Positions 16,784 to 24,932 of a stretch of 64,000 bases of DNA are shown here, piece by piece. Source of the stretch: JAICMB01 sp035295125 (lineage in GTDB: Bacteria > Acidobacteriota > Terriglobia > Bryobacterales > Bryobacteraceae); NCBI GenBank assembly GCA_035295125.1, contig DATGJP010000003.1:86719-150718 (forward strand). Direction: 5' to 3'. The notes under the pieces are model-generated. The model saw only the letters and a program-made list of their open reading frames with translations. It did not search any database and was not told the origin of the DNA. Each line of letters opens with the position of its first letter. The stretch's first letter is position 1. Position numbers and translations under genes: made by a program.

Positions 16784-16978
16784 ATGCCTAAGTTAAAGAC
16801 ACACAAGGGTGCGTCCAAACGTTTCAAGAAGACGGGGACGGGCAAAATCATGCGCCATCACGCTTTCGCCCGTCACATCTTGACGTCGAAGGCGCGCTCA
16901 CGCAAGCGTAAGCTGGTTGCCGGCGTGGTTGCCGACCCCGCCGATCAGCCGAAGCTGCGTACGATGCTGCCGTACTAA
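16784..16978 (+). CDS. rpmI: 50S ribosomal protein L35
   Basis: The 64-residue basic protein begins MPKLKTHKGASKRFKKTGTGK, the L35 signature, and has normal length. An AGGA lies about 8 bases before the ATG. It is followed 83 bases later by rplT, as in most bacteria. The usual upstream infC (IF-3) is absent: the preceding gene is an unrelated isomerase on the other strand, so the ribosomal-protein autoregulation site normally found in the infC-rpmI region must be elsewhere or missing. Confidence 0.97.
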   Translation: MPKLKTHKGASKRFKKTGTGKIMRHHAFARHILTSKARSRKRKLVAGVVADPADQPKLRTMLPY

Positions 16979-17061
16979 GCGGGTCGAAAGGACCTGCCAC
17001 TGGAGCGAGCCGTGCATGGCCGTGCCTGCCTCGCCCAATAGCCCAGTAGAAGGAGAAAAAC

Positions 17062-17427
17062 GTGCCACGAGTAAAACGAGGAACAAAACGCAGACAGTAC
17101 CGCCACAAGACGCTGGAACGGGCGTCGGGCTTTTTTCTAACTAAGAGCAAGTTGAACCGGGCGGCGCAGGAAGCCGTCGAGAAGTCGCTGCGCTACGCAT
17201 ACAAGGGCCGGCGGCTGAAGAAGCGCGATTTCCGGTCGTTGTGGATTATTCGCATCGGCGCCGCTTGCCGGGCCGCGGGAATCTCGTACAGCAAATTCAT
17301 GAGCGGTCTGAAGAAGACGGGAGTTGAGCTGAATCGCAAGGTGCTGGCCGACATCGCCCTGAACGATGCGACCGGATTCGGTGCTTTGGTCGAGAAGGCG
17401 AAATCTGCGCACGCACCGGCGCAGTAA
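17062..17427 (+). CDS. rplT: 50S ribosomal protein L20
   Basis: This 121-residue protein starts at GTG 17062 after a strong GAAGGAG Shine-Dalgarno. It shows the L20 pattern: N-terminal PRVKRGTKRRQYRHKTLERASGF, the basic YAYKGRRLKKRDFRSLWIIRIGAACR segment and SYSKFMSGLKKTGVELNRKVLADIALND. L20 is an early assembly protein of the large subunit and the translational repressor of its own operon in model bacteria. Its C-terminus (KAKSAHAPAQ) is of normal length. Confidence 0.97.
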   Translation: MPRVKRGTKRRQYRHKTLERASGFFLTKSKLNRAAQEAVEKSLRYAYKGRRLKKRDFRSLWIIRIGAACRAAGISYSKFMSGLKKTGVELNRKVLADIALNDATGFGALVEKAKSAHAPAQ

Positions 17428-17454
17428 AATAGCATTCCAGGAGTACGGTAATCC

Positions 17455-17793
17455 ATGGGTGGAGCAGGTTCCAAACCGGCTGAGGATCTCGATACATTAA
17501 GCAGCCTTGAGCAGCGCATCACGCGAGCCGTGGAGCTAGTGACGCAGCTTCGAGGGGACAAAGAGCGGCTCGAAGCAGAGCTCGACCAGGTGATCGCAGA
17601 GCGAGATGCGGCCCGTGGCGAGTCGAGTACGCTGCAAACGGACTTCGAGGGTATGCGTGCGGAGCTGGAAGCCGCGACCGAGCGCAATCAACGTCTGTCG
17701 CACGAGTTGGACGATCTGCGAAGCGAACGCAAACAGGTTCGCACGCGCATCGAAAAGCTACTCGGCCAGATGGATCTGCTCAGCAGCACCTAG
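17455..17793 (+). CDS. small coiled-coil protein upstream of zapA (ZapB-like)
   Basis: The 112-residue product is almost wholly a predicted coiled coil, from about residue 12 to 108, with heptads such as LEQRITRAVELVTQLRGDKERLEAELDQVIAERDAARGE. It has no membrane segment or catalytic motif. An AGGAG about 10 bases upstream supports the ATG. Its position just before zapA (14 bases) suggests a partner in Z-ring assembly, in the manner of ZapB. That role is inferred from context only. Confidence 0.8.
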   Translation: MGGAGSKPAEDLDTLSSLEQRITRAVELVTQLRGDKERLEAELDQVIAERDAARGESSTLQTDFEGMRAELEAATERNQRLSHELDDLRSERKQVRTRIEKLLGQMDLLSST

Positions 17794-17806
17794 GACCGCA
17801 CTACGC

Positions 17807-18133
17807 ATGGCCCGCTCCGAATCGGTCCGCGTAAACATCTTCAGCCAGTCGTATTCTCTCGTGGCGAGCGGCGAGGATGCGGCCGAACTCGAGCAGCTTG
17901 CGGCCAAGGTGGACGATCTCATGCGCTCGATCGCATCGCGAACCGGGAGCATGGATTCCACGAGGGCGGCGGTACTGGCATGTCTTCACCTCGCGGACCA
18001 GCTCCGGAACGCCGAGCGCGAGCTCTCCACGTTGCGCAGCGAAGTCGCCAACAAAGCGCGGGAGTTTACTCTGCTGCTGGATGAAGCCATCGGCGAGGAC
18101 GTCGCGGCGGCGGGACAGAAGGCAGGAGATTAG
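17807..18133 (+). CDS. zapA: cell division protein ZapA
   Basis: The ATG at 17807 gives 108 residues with the ZapA signature: N-terminal MARSESVRVNIFSQSYSLVASGE (strand-turn-strand), then AAELEQLAAKVDDLMRSIASR, AAVLACLHLADQLRNAE and a C-terminal helix. ZapA binds and bundles FtsZ at the division site. A longer in-frame extension to 17606 lies inside the coiled-coil gene and is not used. The stop TAG overlaps the GTG of lysS by one base. Confidence 0.9.
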   Translation: MARSESVRVNIFSQSYSLVASGEDAAELEQLAAKVDDLMRSIASRTGSMDSTRAAVLACLHLADQLRNAERELSTLRSEVANKAREFTLLLDEAIGEDVAAAGQKAGD

Positions 18134-19560
18134 TGTCTCTCGAAGACGATCTGTACCAGCAACGCATCGAGCGGATTGAGAAGATTCGGGCGCTGGGGTT
18201 CGATCCTTACGGGCGCCGTTTCGATTTCACTCACACGGTTCCGCGTATCCTGGCGGAGTACAGCGACAAGACCGCGGAGCAACTCGAGCCGCGCGTTAAC
18301 GTCCGGATCGCGGGGCGGGTGATGACGATCCGCCGCATGGGCAAGGCCGGGTTCGCGCATTTGCAGCAGGATGGCGAGCGGCTGCAGATGTACGTTCGTA
18401 AGGATGGCGTCGCCGAACGCGATTACGAGCTGTACCAGCAGATCGACATCGGGGACATCATCGGAGTTGACGGGTATCTGTTTCGCACCCGGACGGGCGA
18501 GTTGAGCGTACATGTGGAGAAGCTGGAGTTTCTCTCAAAGACACTGTACTCGATGCCCGAGAAGTGGCATGGCCTCGAGGATGTTGAGACGCGCTACCGG
18601 CAGCGGTACCTCGATCTGATTGCAAATCCCGAATCGCGGCAGGTTTTCACCGCCAGGGCAAAGCTGATCGCTTCGTTGCGGCGGGTGTTGAACGAGCATA
18701 GGTACCTGGAAGTGGAGACGCCCATGATGCAGCCGCTTTATGGCGGCGCGGCGGCCCGGCCGTTTATCACGCACCACAACACGCTCGACATGGACCTATA
18801 CCTGAGGATCGCGCCGGAGCTGTATCTGAAGCGACTGCTGGTTGGCGGGCTGGAGCGCGTCTTCGAGATTAACCGCAACTTCCGGAATGAAGGCATCTCG
18901 ACGATGCACAATCCCGAGTTCACGATGCTGGAGTTCTACGAAGCGTACAGCGACATGCACGGCATGATGGATCTGTCGTGTGAACTGCTGCGCGAGGGCG
19001 CAATCGATGTGACGGGGTCCGCTGTGGTCGAGTACCAGGGGCAGAAGCTGGATTTTGGAAACATCGCGCGCCGTTCAATGCGGGAGATCGTCGGCGATCC
19101 CAATCTGAAGGGCCACGCGCTGGCGGAGAAGTTCGAGAACCATTTCGAGCACACACTGATTCAGCCTACAATCGTGTACGAATATCCGATCGAGATCTCG
19201 CCGCTTTCGAAGAACAAGCCGGACGATCCGGATTTCGTGGAGCGATTCGAGATCTATGCCGCGGGCATGGAAATCGGCAACGCGTTCACGGAACTGAACG
19301 ATCCCCGCGAGCAGCGGCGGCGCTTCGAAATGCAGTTGGCCGAGCGCGAAAGGGGCGACGAAGAAGCGCACCAGATGGATGAGGACTACATCCGCGCTTT
19401 GAGCTATGCGATGCCGCCGGCGGGCGGCGAAGGGATCGGCATTGACCGGCTGGTCATGATCCTCACCAATTCCAAGTCGATCCGGGACGTCATCCTGTTC
19501 CCGTTGCTGCGCCCGGTTGAAGCGGGTTCCACGGCCGCCAATGCCGCCAGCGAAAGCTAG
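18133..19560 (+). CDS. lysS: lysyl-tRNA synthetase, class II
   Basis: This 475-residue enzyme has the N-terminal OB-fold anticodon-binding domain (VRIAGRVMTIRRMGKAGFAHLQQDGERLQMYV) and class II motifs: motif 2 FRNEGISTMHNPEFTMLEFYEAYSD and motif 3 GEGIGIDRLVMILTNSKSIRDVILFP. All catalytic segments are intact. It starts with GTG at 18133, overlapping the zapA stop, and its 3' end overlaps the start of the next gene by 20 bases. It charges tRNA-Lys. Confidence 0.97.
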   Translation: MSLEDDLYQQRIERIEKIRALGFDPYGRRFDFTHTVPRILAEYSDKTAEQLEPRVNVRIAGRVMTIRRMGKAGFAHLQQDGERLQMYVRKDGVAERDYELYQQIDIGDIIGVDGYLFRTRTGELSVHVEKLEFLSKTLYSMPEKWHGLEDVETRYRQRYLDLIANPESRQVFTARAKLIASLRRVLNEHRYLEVETPMMQPLYGGAAARPFITHHNTLDMDLYLRIAPELYLKRLLVGGLERVFEINRNFRNEGISTMHNPEFTMLEFYEAYSDMHGMMDLSCELLREGAIDVTGSAVVEYQGQKLDFGNIARRSMREIVGDPNLKGHALAEKFENHFEHTLIQPTIVYEYPIEISPLSKNKPDDPDFVERFEIYAAGMEIGNAFTELNDPREQRRRFEMQLAERERGDEEAHQMDEDYIRALSYAMPPAGGEGIGIDRLVMILTNSKSIRDVILFPLLRPVEAGSTAANAASES

Positions 19561-20785
19561 GGGCGGGTTCGAACTTTTCGTTGCCAGGCGCTACCTGCGC
19601 GCCAAGCGGAAGCAGGCGGTCATTTCGGTCATCACGGTCATTTCGATTGTCGGGGTTGCCGCCGGCGTGATGGCGCTGGTCATTGCGCTCGCGATCAACA
19701 ACGGCTTCAGGAATACTCTGCAGCGCAGTCTTCTGGGCGCGACCGCGCACGTCATGATTCTCGCCAAGGATCCGAGCGAGGGCATTACCAATTGGCGTGA
19801 GCTCGATCCCAAGCTGCGGCGCATTCCGCACGTGGTGAGCGCTTACCCGGTGCTGTATGGGCAGGGGCTGTTCACGGGCCCGCGGCAGTCGACTGGGGCT
19901 GTGCTGAAGGGTGTGCCACTCGATAATCCGCCGGACATCCTGCAGCACCTCAAGCAGGGCTCGTTCACGAGATTGAAAGACGACGGGGCTATCCCGGGGG
20001 TCATTCTAGGTTCCCGGCTGGCCGAGAGCATCGGCATGATGCTGAACAGCGTCGTGACGTTTCTCAGTCCTCAAGGCGAATTGACGCCATTTGGTCCCAA
20101 CCTCGAGCGCTACAAGTTCCGGGTGGTCGGGATTTTCGAGACGGGCTTTTACGACATCGATTCGAACATTGCGTTTTCATCGCTACCGAACGTTCAGACG
20201 GTGTTTGGGCTGCACGGCGATGTTGCCAACGAGATCGAGATCAAGCTGGATGATTTGTATCGCGCTCCGGAAGTCGCTGGCGAGGTTCAGAAAACCGTAG
20301 GTCCGAACCTGTCGGCGCTGACGTGGATGGAGCAGTTTCACCAGATCATGAGCGCGCTGAATATGGAGAAGGTAGTGACGGCGGTCACGGTGGGCCTGAT
20401 CGAACTGGTGGCGGCGCTCAATATTCTGATTACCCTGGTAATGCTGGTGATGGAGAAAAACCGCGACATTGCGGTTCTGATGTCGATGGGGGCCAAACGC
20501 CAGCAGATCCGCAAGGTTTTCCTCTACCAGGGACTGATTATCGGCTTGATCGGCACGGTGATCGGGCTGGTGCTCGGCTACAGCCTTGCGATCCTGGGCG
20601 ATCGATTCCATTGGCTGCCTTTGAACCAGGATGTGTACGGGCTGGCATACGTGCCGTTTGCGCCCCGGTGGGCGGATGGAATCTGGATCGCGGCGGCGTC
20701 GATTTTTGTGAGCTTCATTGCCACGCTTTACCCGGCCCGTGCGGCGACGCGGATCGCGCCGGCGGAAGCTTTGCGGTACGAGTAG
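19541..20785 (+). CDS. LolC/LolE-family lipoprotein-releasing ABC transporter permease
   Basis: The ATG at 19541 gives 414 residues: an N-terminal membrane helix (ISVITVISIVGVAAGVMALVIAL), a MacB-like periplasmic domain of about 200 residues (with ILGSRLAESIGM), and three C-terminal helices of the FtsX fold (VGLIELVAALNILITLVMLV, GLIIGLIGTVIGLVLGYSLAI, GIWIAAASIFVSFIATLYPARAATRIAPAEALR). This is the LolC/E pattern, the inner-membrane permease that hands lipoproteins to LolA. No LolD ATPase gene is seen beside it in this window. Confidence 0.92.
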   Translation: MPPAKARGGFELFVARRYLRAKRKQAVISVITVISIVGVAAGVMALVIALAINNGFRNTLQRSLLGATAHVMILAKDPSEGITNWRELDPKLRRIPHVVSAYPVLYGQGLFTGPRQSTGAVLKGVPLDNPPDILQHLKQGSFTRLKDDGAIPGVILGSRLAESIGMMLNSVVTFLSPQGELTPFGPNLERYKFRVVGIFETGFYDIDSNIAFSSLPNVQTVFGLHGDVANEIEIKLDDLYRAPEVAGEVQKTVGPNLSALTWMEQFHQIMSALNMEKVVTAVTVGLIELVAALNILITLVMLVMEKNRDIAVLMSMGAKRQQIRKVFLYQGLIIGLIGTVIGLVLGYSLAILGDRFHWLPLNQDVYGLAYVPFAPRWADGIWIAAASIFVSFIATLYPARAATRIAPAEALRYE

Positions 20786-20807
20786 TTGTCTGTAACTACA
20801 AAAGTAG
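20782..20807. promoter_or_regulatory. GTAGTT/AACTAC/GTAG palindromic boxes before brnT
   Basis: GTAGTT (20782-20787) and AACTAC (20794-20799) form a perfect inverted repeat with a 6-base spacer. The CTAC of the second box also pairs with GTAG at 20804-20807 across AAAA. The array ends 11 bases before the brnT start. BrnA antitoxins are ribbon-helix-helix autorepressors, so this is a plausible operator; binding is inferred. Confidence 0.5.
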
Positions 20808-20818
20808 GTACCGTATAA

Positions 20819-21100
20819 GTGAAGTATGAATGGGATGAAGCGAAGAGTCGACTTAACTTCACCAAGCATGGTCTGCACTTCGCCGACTCCGAACAGGTGT
20901 TGGACGGGCCGTGCGTCACCTTCGTCGACGATCGTTTCGACTATGGAGAGGAGCGGCTTATCAGCCTAGGGCTCCTTGCAGGACGGGTGGTGCTTATAGT
21001 GCACGCCCCAAGCGGCGACAGGGTTACTCGGATTATCTCCATGAGAAAGGCAAATCGACGTGAGCAAGAAATCTATCAAAAGCGACTTGGAGAGGCTTGA
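20819..21100 (+). CDS. brnT: BrnT family toxin
   Basis: This 93-residue protein matches BrnT, a RelE-fold ribonuclease toxin: YEWDEAKSRLNFTKHGLHFADSEQVLDGP at the N-terminus, the central RLISLGLLAGRVVLIVHAP and the C-terminal RIISMRKANRREQEIYQKRL. It starts with GTG at 20819 and overlaps the antitoxin gene by 41 bases, the usual toxin-first order. Charged residues of the KxxxN and RxISxRxAxxxE motifs are present, so it looks intact. Confidence 0.93.
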   Translation: MKYEWDEAKSRLNFTKHGLHFADSEQVLDGPCVTFVDDRFDYGEERLISLGLLAGRVVLIVHAPSGDRVTRIISMRKANRREQEIYQKRLGEA

Positions 21101-21365
21101 TCGGACAAGCGACGCGGAAATCGATTACTCCGACATCCCACCTCTCGGCGAAGATTTTTTCACGAAGGCGACAGCCGCTTGGCCACCGCTTAAACAGCAA
21201 CTCACCATTCGCCTGGACGCTGATGTCTTACACTGGCTGAAATCGAACGGAAGGGGTTATCAAACGCGGATTAACCGCATCCTGCGGGCTGCCATGGAAA
21301 GTCATGACCCGCGCCCCAGGCGTGCTACTTCCGCGTCCAGAAAAAAGCCTACCGGAACCCGCTAA
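21060..21365 (+). CDS. brnA: BrnA family antitoxin
   Basis: This 101-residue protein has the BrnA ribbon-helix-helix region KQQLTIRLDADVLHWLKSNGRGYQTRINRILRAAM in its second half and an acidic N-terminal toxin-binding part with DIPPLGEDFFTKA. It starts at GTG 21060 inside brnT. The family neutralises BrnT and represses the operon. The tail (RPRRATSASRKKPTGTR) is basic and slightly long. Confidence 0.92.
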   Translation: MSKKSIKSDLERLDRTSDAEIDYSDIPPLGEDFFTKATAAWPPLKQQLTIRLDADVLHWLKSNGRGYQTRINRILRAAMESHDPRPRRATSASRKKPTGTR

Positions 21366-21378
21366 GCCCGACCACCGC

Positions 21379-22650
21379 TTACATCTTCAGCTCGTAGCAC
21401 CCGATATCCCAGGCCACGCCCTGCGGGCGGGTCACACCGAGTATGTCCACCGGAACATTCGTCAGGGCAGTACCCGTATCGACGGCCGGCGAACCTGTCT
21501 TCAACTGATAATTGTTGTGCGCGGGGTCGACGAAGAGCTGAGCCGGCGTCGACACAAGCGAGTGCAGGTCGTAGCCGAGCGCCTGCCACTGTTTCATGTT
21601 GAGCAGCGAATTGCCATTGTTGTCCGAGAAACGGCCGACCACGACGTTGTAGTCGCTGTGAAACCCCGACACGCTGCCTTTCGCAATCAGTACCGAACCG
21701 TGCGACGAATCGGGCGTGTACAGGATATTGTTCTCGATGACGTTGCCTACAGGCGCGACCTTCCCTCCCCCGTCATTCGGAATATTGATCACATAGCGCG
21801 AATTCGCCGCCATCACGATCGTATTGTTGTACACCTTGTTGTTGCTGGAACCATGCGCGCCGTCGATGGCGTAGAGCGAGATCCCGCTCGCGTGATTGTT
21901 GTAGAGCAGATTGTTGCTGAAGGTGCTGCTGTCGACCCCATCGCAGTTGATGCCGGAACCGCCGCTCGTCCCGTTTTCCCAAATCGTGTTGCCTTCCACC
22001 GTCGCGAACTGCACGAGGCCGTTGCCCGGCTGTTCACTGATGTCCCCATTCATATGAATGCCGGCTGAGGCGTTGTGATGCGACAGGTTGCCGCTGATGG
22101 TGGGATACACGGAGCTGTTGCTTTGATAAATGCCGTGCTCGCTGTTGTGGTCCGTCTCATTTCCCTGGATGAGGTCGTGATTCGAGAATGCCGTGAATAT
22201 ACCCGTGAGCGTGCTGTTGTGCACATGATTCTGCCTGATCGTGATGCGCTCGGTCACCCGGATGTCGATACCATACTTCGGCGAATTGGCGACCTCAAAG
22301 CCTGAGACCACCCAATCCGTTACGGTACCCGAGAAATTCTCGACTTCGATAATGCTGTTGTGCTTGTTGGAGTGTCCCGGCTTGTTCACGAGCACTTGTG
22401 CCCCGGGGGCCGCAGCGAGCGTCTTCGGGGCACCCTGTCCGCCCGAAATGCCGATGCGGCAGCCAAGGTAAGTGCCCGTCTCGACCAGGATTGTGTCACC
22501 CGGCGCGATGGCGTCGACCGCGTGCTGGAGTGTGGCCCAGGGCTGCTGGAGCGTCCCGGCATGGGAGTCGTTCCCTTGGGGCGAGACGTAGAAGGTCGTG
22601 GCAGATGCTGCCCACGAGCACAGAGTCAGAGCGAGGAAGCGCTTCATCAT
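21379..22650 (-). CDS. secreted right-handed parallel beta-helix protein
   Basis: This 423-residue protein has a signal peptide (MMKRFLALTLCSWAASA), a DUF1565-like start (TFYVSPQGNDSHAGTLQQPWATLQHAVDAIAPGDTILVETGTY) and about ten pectate-lyase-like beta-helix coils rich in Asn (IRQNHVHNS, IQGNETDHNSEHGIY, ISGNLSHHNASAGIHMNG, NNLLYNNHASGISLY, ENNILY). It ends with the frequent tail GSPAVDTGTAL...DIGCYE. Proteins of this type are extracellular carbohydrate-binding or -cleaving factors. No specific catalytic triad could be assigned. Confidence 0.88.
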   Translation of the reverse strand: MMKRFLALTLCSWAASATTFYVSPQGNDSHAGTLQQPWATLQHAVDAIAPGDTILVETGTYLGCRIGISGGQGAPKTLAAAPGAQVLVNKPGHSNKHNSIIEVENFSGTVTDWVVSGFEVANSPKYGIDIRVTERITIRQNHVHNSTLTGIFTAFSNHDLIQGNETDHNSEHGIYQSNSSVYPTISGNLSHHNASAGIHMNGDISEQPGNGLVQFATVEGNTIWENGTSGGSGINCDGVDSSTFSNNLLYNNHASGISLYAIDGAHGSSNNKVYNNTIVMAANSRYVINIPNDGGGKVAPVGNVIENNILYTPDSSHGSVLIAKGSVSGFHSDYNVVVGRFSDNNGNSLLNMKQWQALGYDLHSLVSTPAQLFVDPAHNNYQLKTGSPAVDTGTALTNVPVDILGVTRPQGVAWDIGCYELKM

Positions 22651-22657
22651 GTTAAAC

Positions 22658-22680
22658 AGTACTCTGGAGTCGAGAGTACT
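22658..22680. promoter_or_regulatory. perfect 8-bp inverted repeat just before the beta-helix gene
   Basis: AGTACTCT (22658-22665), a 7-base loop and AGAGTACT (22673-22680) lie 8 bases upstream of the minus-strand start at 22650. No Shine-Dalgarno is visible there. The repeat could be a repressor site or a leader hairpin that hides the start codon. Confidence 0.45.
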
Positions 22681-22769
22681 CTAAGGTCGGCACCGAATTT
22701 CAAGGACAAATCACGCTGATGTCCGTTTCTTCCAATCACCGAAATGCCATCGCGCCCTAACATGAACGC

Positions 22770-23279
22770 ATGACAAAACTACTGATGTTCGGAAGTTTCG
22801 CTTTGGTTCTTTGCAGCGCAAACGCGGCTCAGCCGGTCGATGGCATAACGCAGATCTTTCGGGACGAGTTATTAGATCGGATGACCGGCACATGGATCCT
22901 CACCGGGAGTCTCCAAGGTCGCCCGGCAAACCATTCCGTCGAAGTCAGGTGGATTCTTAACCATCAGTTCCTTGAGATCCGCGAGAAAGACAAGACCGCT
23001 GCCGGATACGAGGCGCTCGCGCTGCTGGGACGCGATAACATGAGCGAGCGATACGTGGTTCACTGGAATGACGTTTTCGGCGGACGCTTCTCGGAGACAC
23101 TAGGCTACGGCGCGCGCTCCGGCGATGAGATCACGCTCGTCTTTGAGTATCCGGATGGGCCATTTCGTACGACGATGCGGTGGCTTGCCGACAAGAAGCA
23201 ATGGGAATGGGTCATGAGAACGAAAAACGATAAGGGGCAGTGGGAGGATTTCGGCAGGATGACCCTCACGCGGGAGTGA
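22770..23279 (+). CDS. secreted DUF1579-like protein
   Basis: This 169-residue protein has a signal peptide (MTKLLMFGSFALVLCSANA). The mature part looks like the DUF1579/lipocalin-like family: MTGTWILTGSLQGRPANHSVEVRWILNHQFLEIREK, then GYEALALLGRDNMSERYVVHWNDVFGG and a C-terminal WEWVMRTKNDKGQWEDFGRMTL. Function unknown. Its stop is immediately followed by the ATG of the methyltransferase gene, so the two form a transcription unit. Confidence 0.8.
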   Translation: MTKLLMFGSFALVLCSANAAQPVDGITQIFRDELLDRMTGTWILTGSLQGRPANHSVEVRWILNHQFLEIREKDKTAAGYEALALLGRDNMSERYVVHWNDVFGGRFSETLGYGARSGDEITLVFEYPDGPFRTTMRWLADKKQWEWVMRTKNDKGQWEDFGRMTLTRE

Positions 23280-24041
23280 ATGCGGCGCAACCGGGAATAC
23301 GATCCGTTTGCCAGCCTGTATGCCGCGCATTGGGGCGACGAGTTTCATGCCGAGATCATTCCGGTGCTGGATCGTTTGCTGCTGAAGCACCTGCCGCGGC
23401 GAGCCGAGATACTCGACTTGTGTTGTGGCGATGGCCGAGTCACGAAGATCCTGGCGCGCCGCGGTTTTCGAATGACTGGAATTGACGGGTCGGAACGCAT
23501 GCTGAGCTTCGCCAAGCAAGCCCTGCCGAAGACCGAGTTTCTGCTCGCCGATGCCCGCAATTTTCGGCTGGCGCCGAGGTTTGATGCGGTCGTGTCTGTT
23601 TTCGACAGCTTGAACCACGTGTTATCTATTGACGATCTGGCCCGCGTCTTTCGGAATGTCTTCGCCTGCCTGAAGCCTGAAGGGGCTTTTGTCTTCGACT
23701 TGAACCGTGAGGAAGCCTACACAGACATATGGGTGCGGCCCTTACCGATTGTGACTCCCAAGGTGGTGGCTATCTCGCTCGGTAGCTACGAATCAAGGGA
23801 TAGACTCGCAACCTGCGATATTACGATGTTCCAGCACGGGGGCGGAGCGTGGCATCGCTCCGACTTCCGTCTTAAGCAGCGCTGCCATGACGCCGCGGAA
23901 GTACTGGCAGCGCTATCCCGGGCCGGGTTCGAAAGCGAAGTCTTTGACGCGGCACGGGATCTGGGCATGCAGGGCGAGATCGGATTCGGCCGCGACTGTT
24001 TTATCGCTCGGAAACCCGTCGGACCAGAAAAAAACCTGTAA
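23280..24041 (+). CDS. class I SAM-dependent methyltransferase
   Basis: This 253-residue protein has clear methyltransferase motifs: ILDLCCGDGRVTKILARRGFRMTGIDGSERML (motifs I and II), FDAVVSVFDSLNHVL (motif IV region) and FACLKPEGAFVFDLN. The ordering is typical of small-molecule methyltransferases. It abuts the upstream secreted protein gene with no spacer. Substrate unknown. The 178 bases after it up to 24220 hold no recognised gene. Confidence 0.88.
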   Translation: MRRNREYDPFASLYAAHWGDEFHAEIIPVLDRLLLKHLPRRAEILDLCCGDGRVTKILARRGFRMTGIDGSERMLSFAKQALPKTEFLLADARNFRLAPRFDAVVSVFDSLNHVLSIDDLARVFRNVFACLKPEGAFVFDLNREEAYTDIWVRPLPIVTPKVVAISLGSYESRDRLATCDITMFQHGGGAWHRSDFRLKQRCHDAAEVLAALSRAGFESEVFDAARDLGMQGEIGFGRDCFIARKPVGPEKNL

Positions 24042-24219
24042 CATCCGGCAATTTTTGCAGTTGAGAGAACTTCTTTACCGCTCGCTCGACTCAGCCAGAG
24101 TATTCATCCGACAACGTCTCAATCGCCAAGTATCAGTATTCTAAGGCCTCGCGGCGTATATCCATCCAGGTCATACGTTGGTACTTCAAGTGCCACAGCC
24201 AGCGTGGATTTACTCATTC

Positions 24220-24600
24220 ATGCCGGCGCTTCTAAACCCTACAAAAACGAAGATCTTATCCGCTTCGACTCTGGCGGGCTACCGCGTGAGAAGCACCGAA
24301 AACGAAGACTGGGGCACGATTGAGGAACTCATGATCGACGGCTCGGACGGCAATATCGCGTTTGCGGTTTTGTCCCTGGGGTGTTTCCCAGGCCTGGCTG
24401 ACAAGCTTCTGGCCGTGCCGTGGGATTTGCTTACACTCAACGCACACGAGCGGGTGCTGGTGCTGAAAACAGATCGGGAAACTATACAGAGTGCGCCTGC
24501 ATTTGAGCAGGACGACTGGCCAGATTTTACCGATCATGCGTGGGGTGCGGCAATTAAGAATCATTTCGCAACTAAGCAATACAGTTATTACGAAGACTAA
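24220..24600 (+). CDS. PRC-barrel domain protein
   Basis: The ATG at 24220 gives 126 residues starting MPALLNPTKTKILSASTLAGYRVRSTENEDWGTIEELMIDGSDGNIAFAVLSLG, the PRC-barrel pattern (strand-rich, first seen in the photosynthetic reaction-centre H subunit and RimM). It continues with KLLAVPWDLLTLNAHERVLVLKTDRE. Stand-alone PRC-barrel proteins are frequent in stress clusters. A start at 24178 would add residues without family similarity. It sits just before DUF3309 and the ECF sigma gene. Confidence 0.85.
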   Translation: MPALLNPTKTKILSASTLAGYRVRSTENEDWGTIEELMIDGSDGNIAFAVLSLGCFPGLADKLLAVPWDLLTLNAHERVLVLKTDRETIQSAPAFEQDDWPDFTDHAWGAAIKNHFATKQYSYYED

Positions 24601-24691
24601 ATGCGAATGACCGGGCGAAAGGAAATTGAGTTGCCAGGAGAAAGGCCGGAGGAGAAAGCCGCAGAGCGGCAACTTCGGATAGGGAGGAAAC

Positions 24692-24847
24692 ATGCTCGGT
24701 TTAATTTTGTTGGTCGTTTTGATTGTGTTGTTGATGGGGGCTCTGCCCTCGTGGCCGTACAGCCGCGGCTGGGGTTACTACCCAAGCGGAATTCTGGGAG
24801 TTGTTCTCGTCATCCTGATTGTGTACCTGTTGCTGGGGTACTTCTAA
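24692..24847 (+). CDS. DUF3309 family small membrane protein
   Basis: A 51-residue protein with an excellent Shine-Dalgarno (AGGGAGGAAAC before the ATG). It has two hydrophobic helices (MLGLILLVVLIVLLMGALP and GVVLVILIVYLLLGYF) flanking the conserved WPYSRGWGYYPSG, which is the DUF3309 signature. Function unknown; members are often found beside general-stress genes such as the PRC-barrel and sigma factor genes here. Confidence 0.88.
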   Translation: MLGLILLVVLIVLLMGALPSWPYSRGWGYYPSGILGVVLVILIVYLLLGYF

Positions 24848-24856
24848 GAACCGTCA

Positions 24857-24874
24857 GACAGGCACCCGCCTGTC
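24857..24874. repeat. palindrome GACAGGC-ACCC-GCCTGTC
   Basis: A perfect 7-bp inverted repeat ten bases after the DUF3309 stop. It resembles the dispersed REP core (AGGC...GCCT) but has different outer bases. No T-tract follows directly, although an A-rich stretch does. Confidence 0.6.
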
Positions 24875-24932
24875 AACAAAAAACTACAAAGACCGGTCGG
24901 AATTTTCTTTTTGAGGAGCAAGTGGAGAAATC

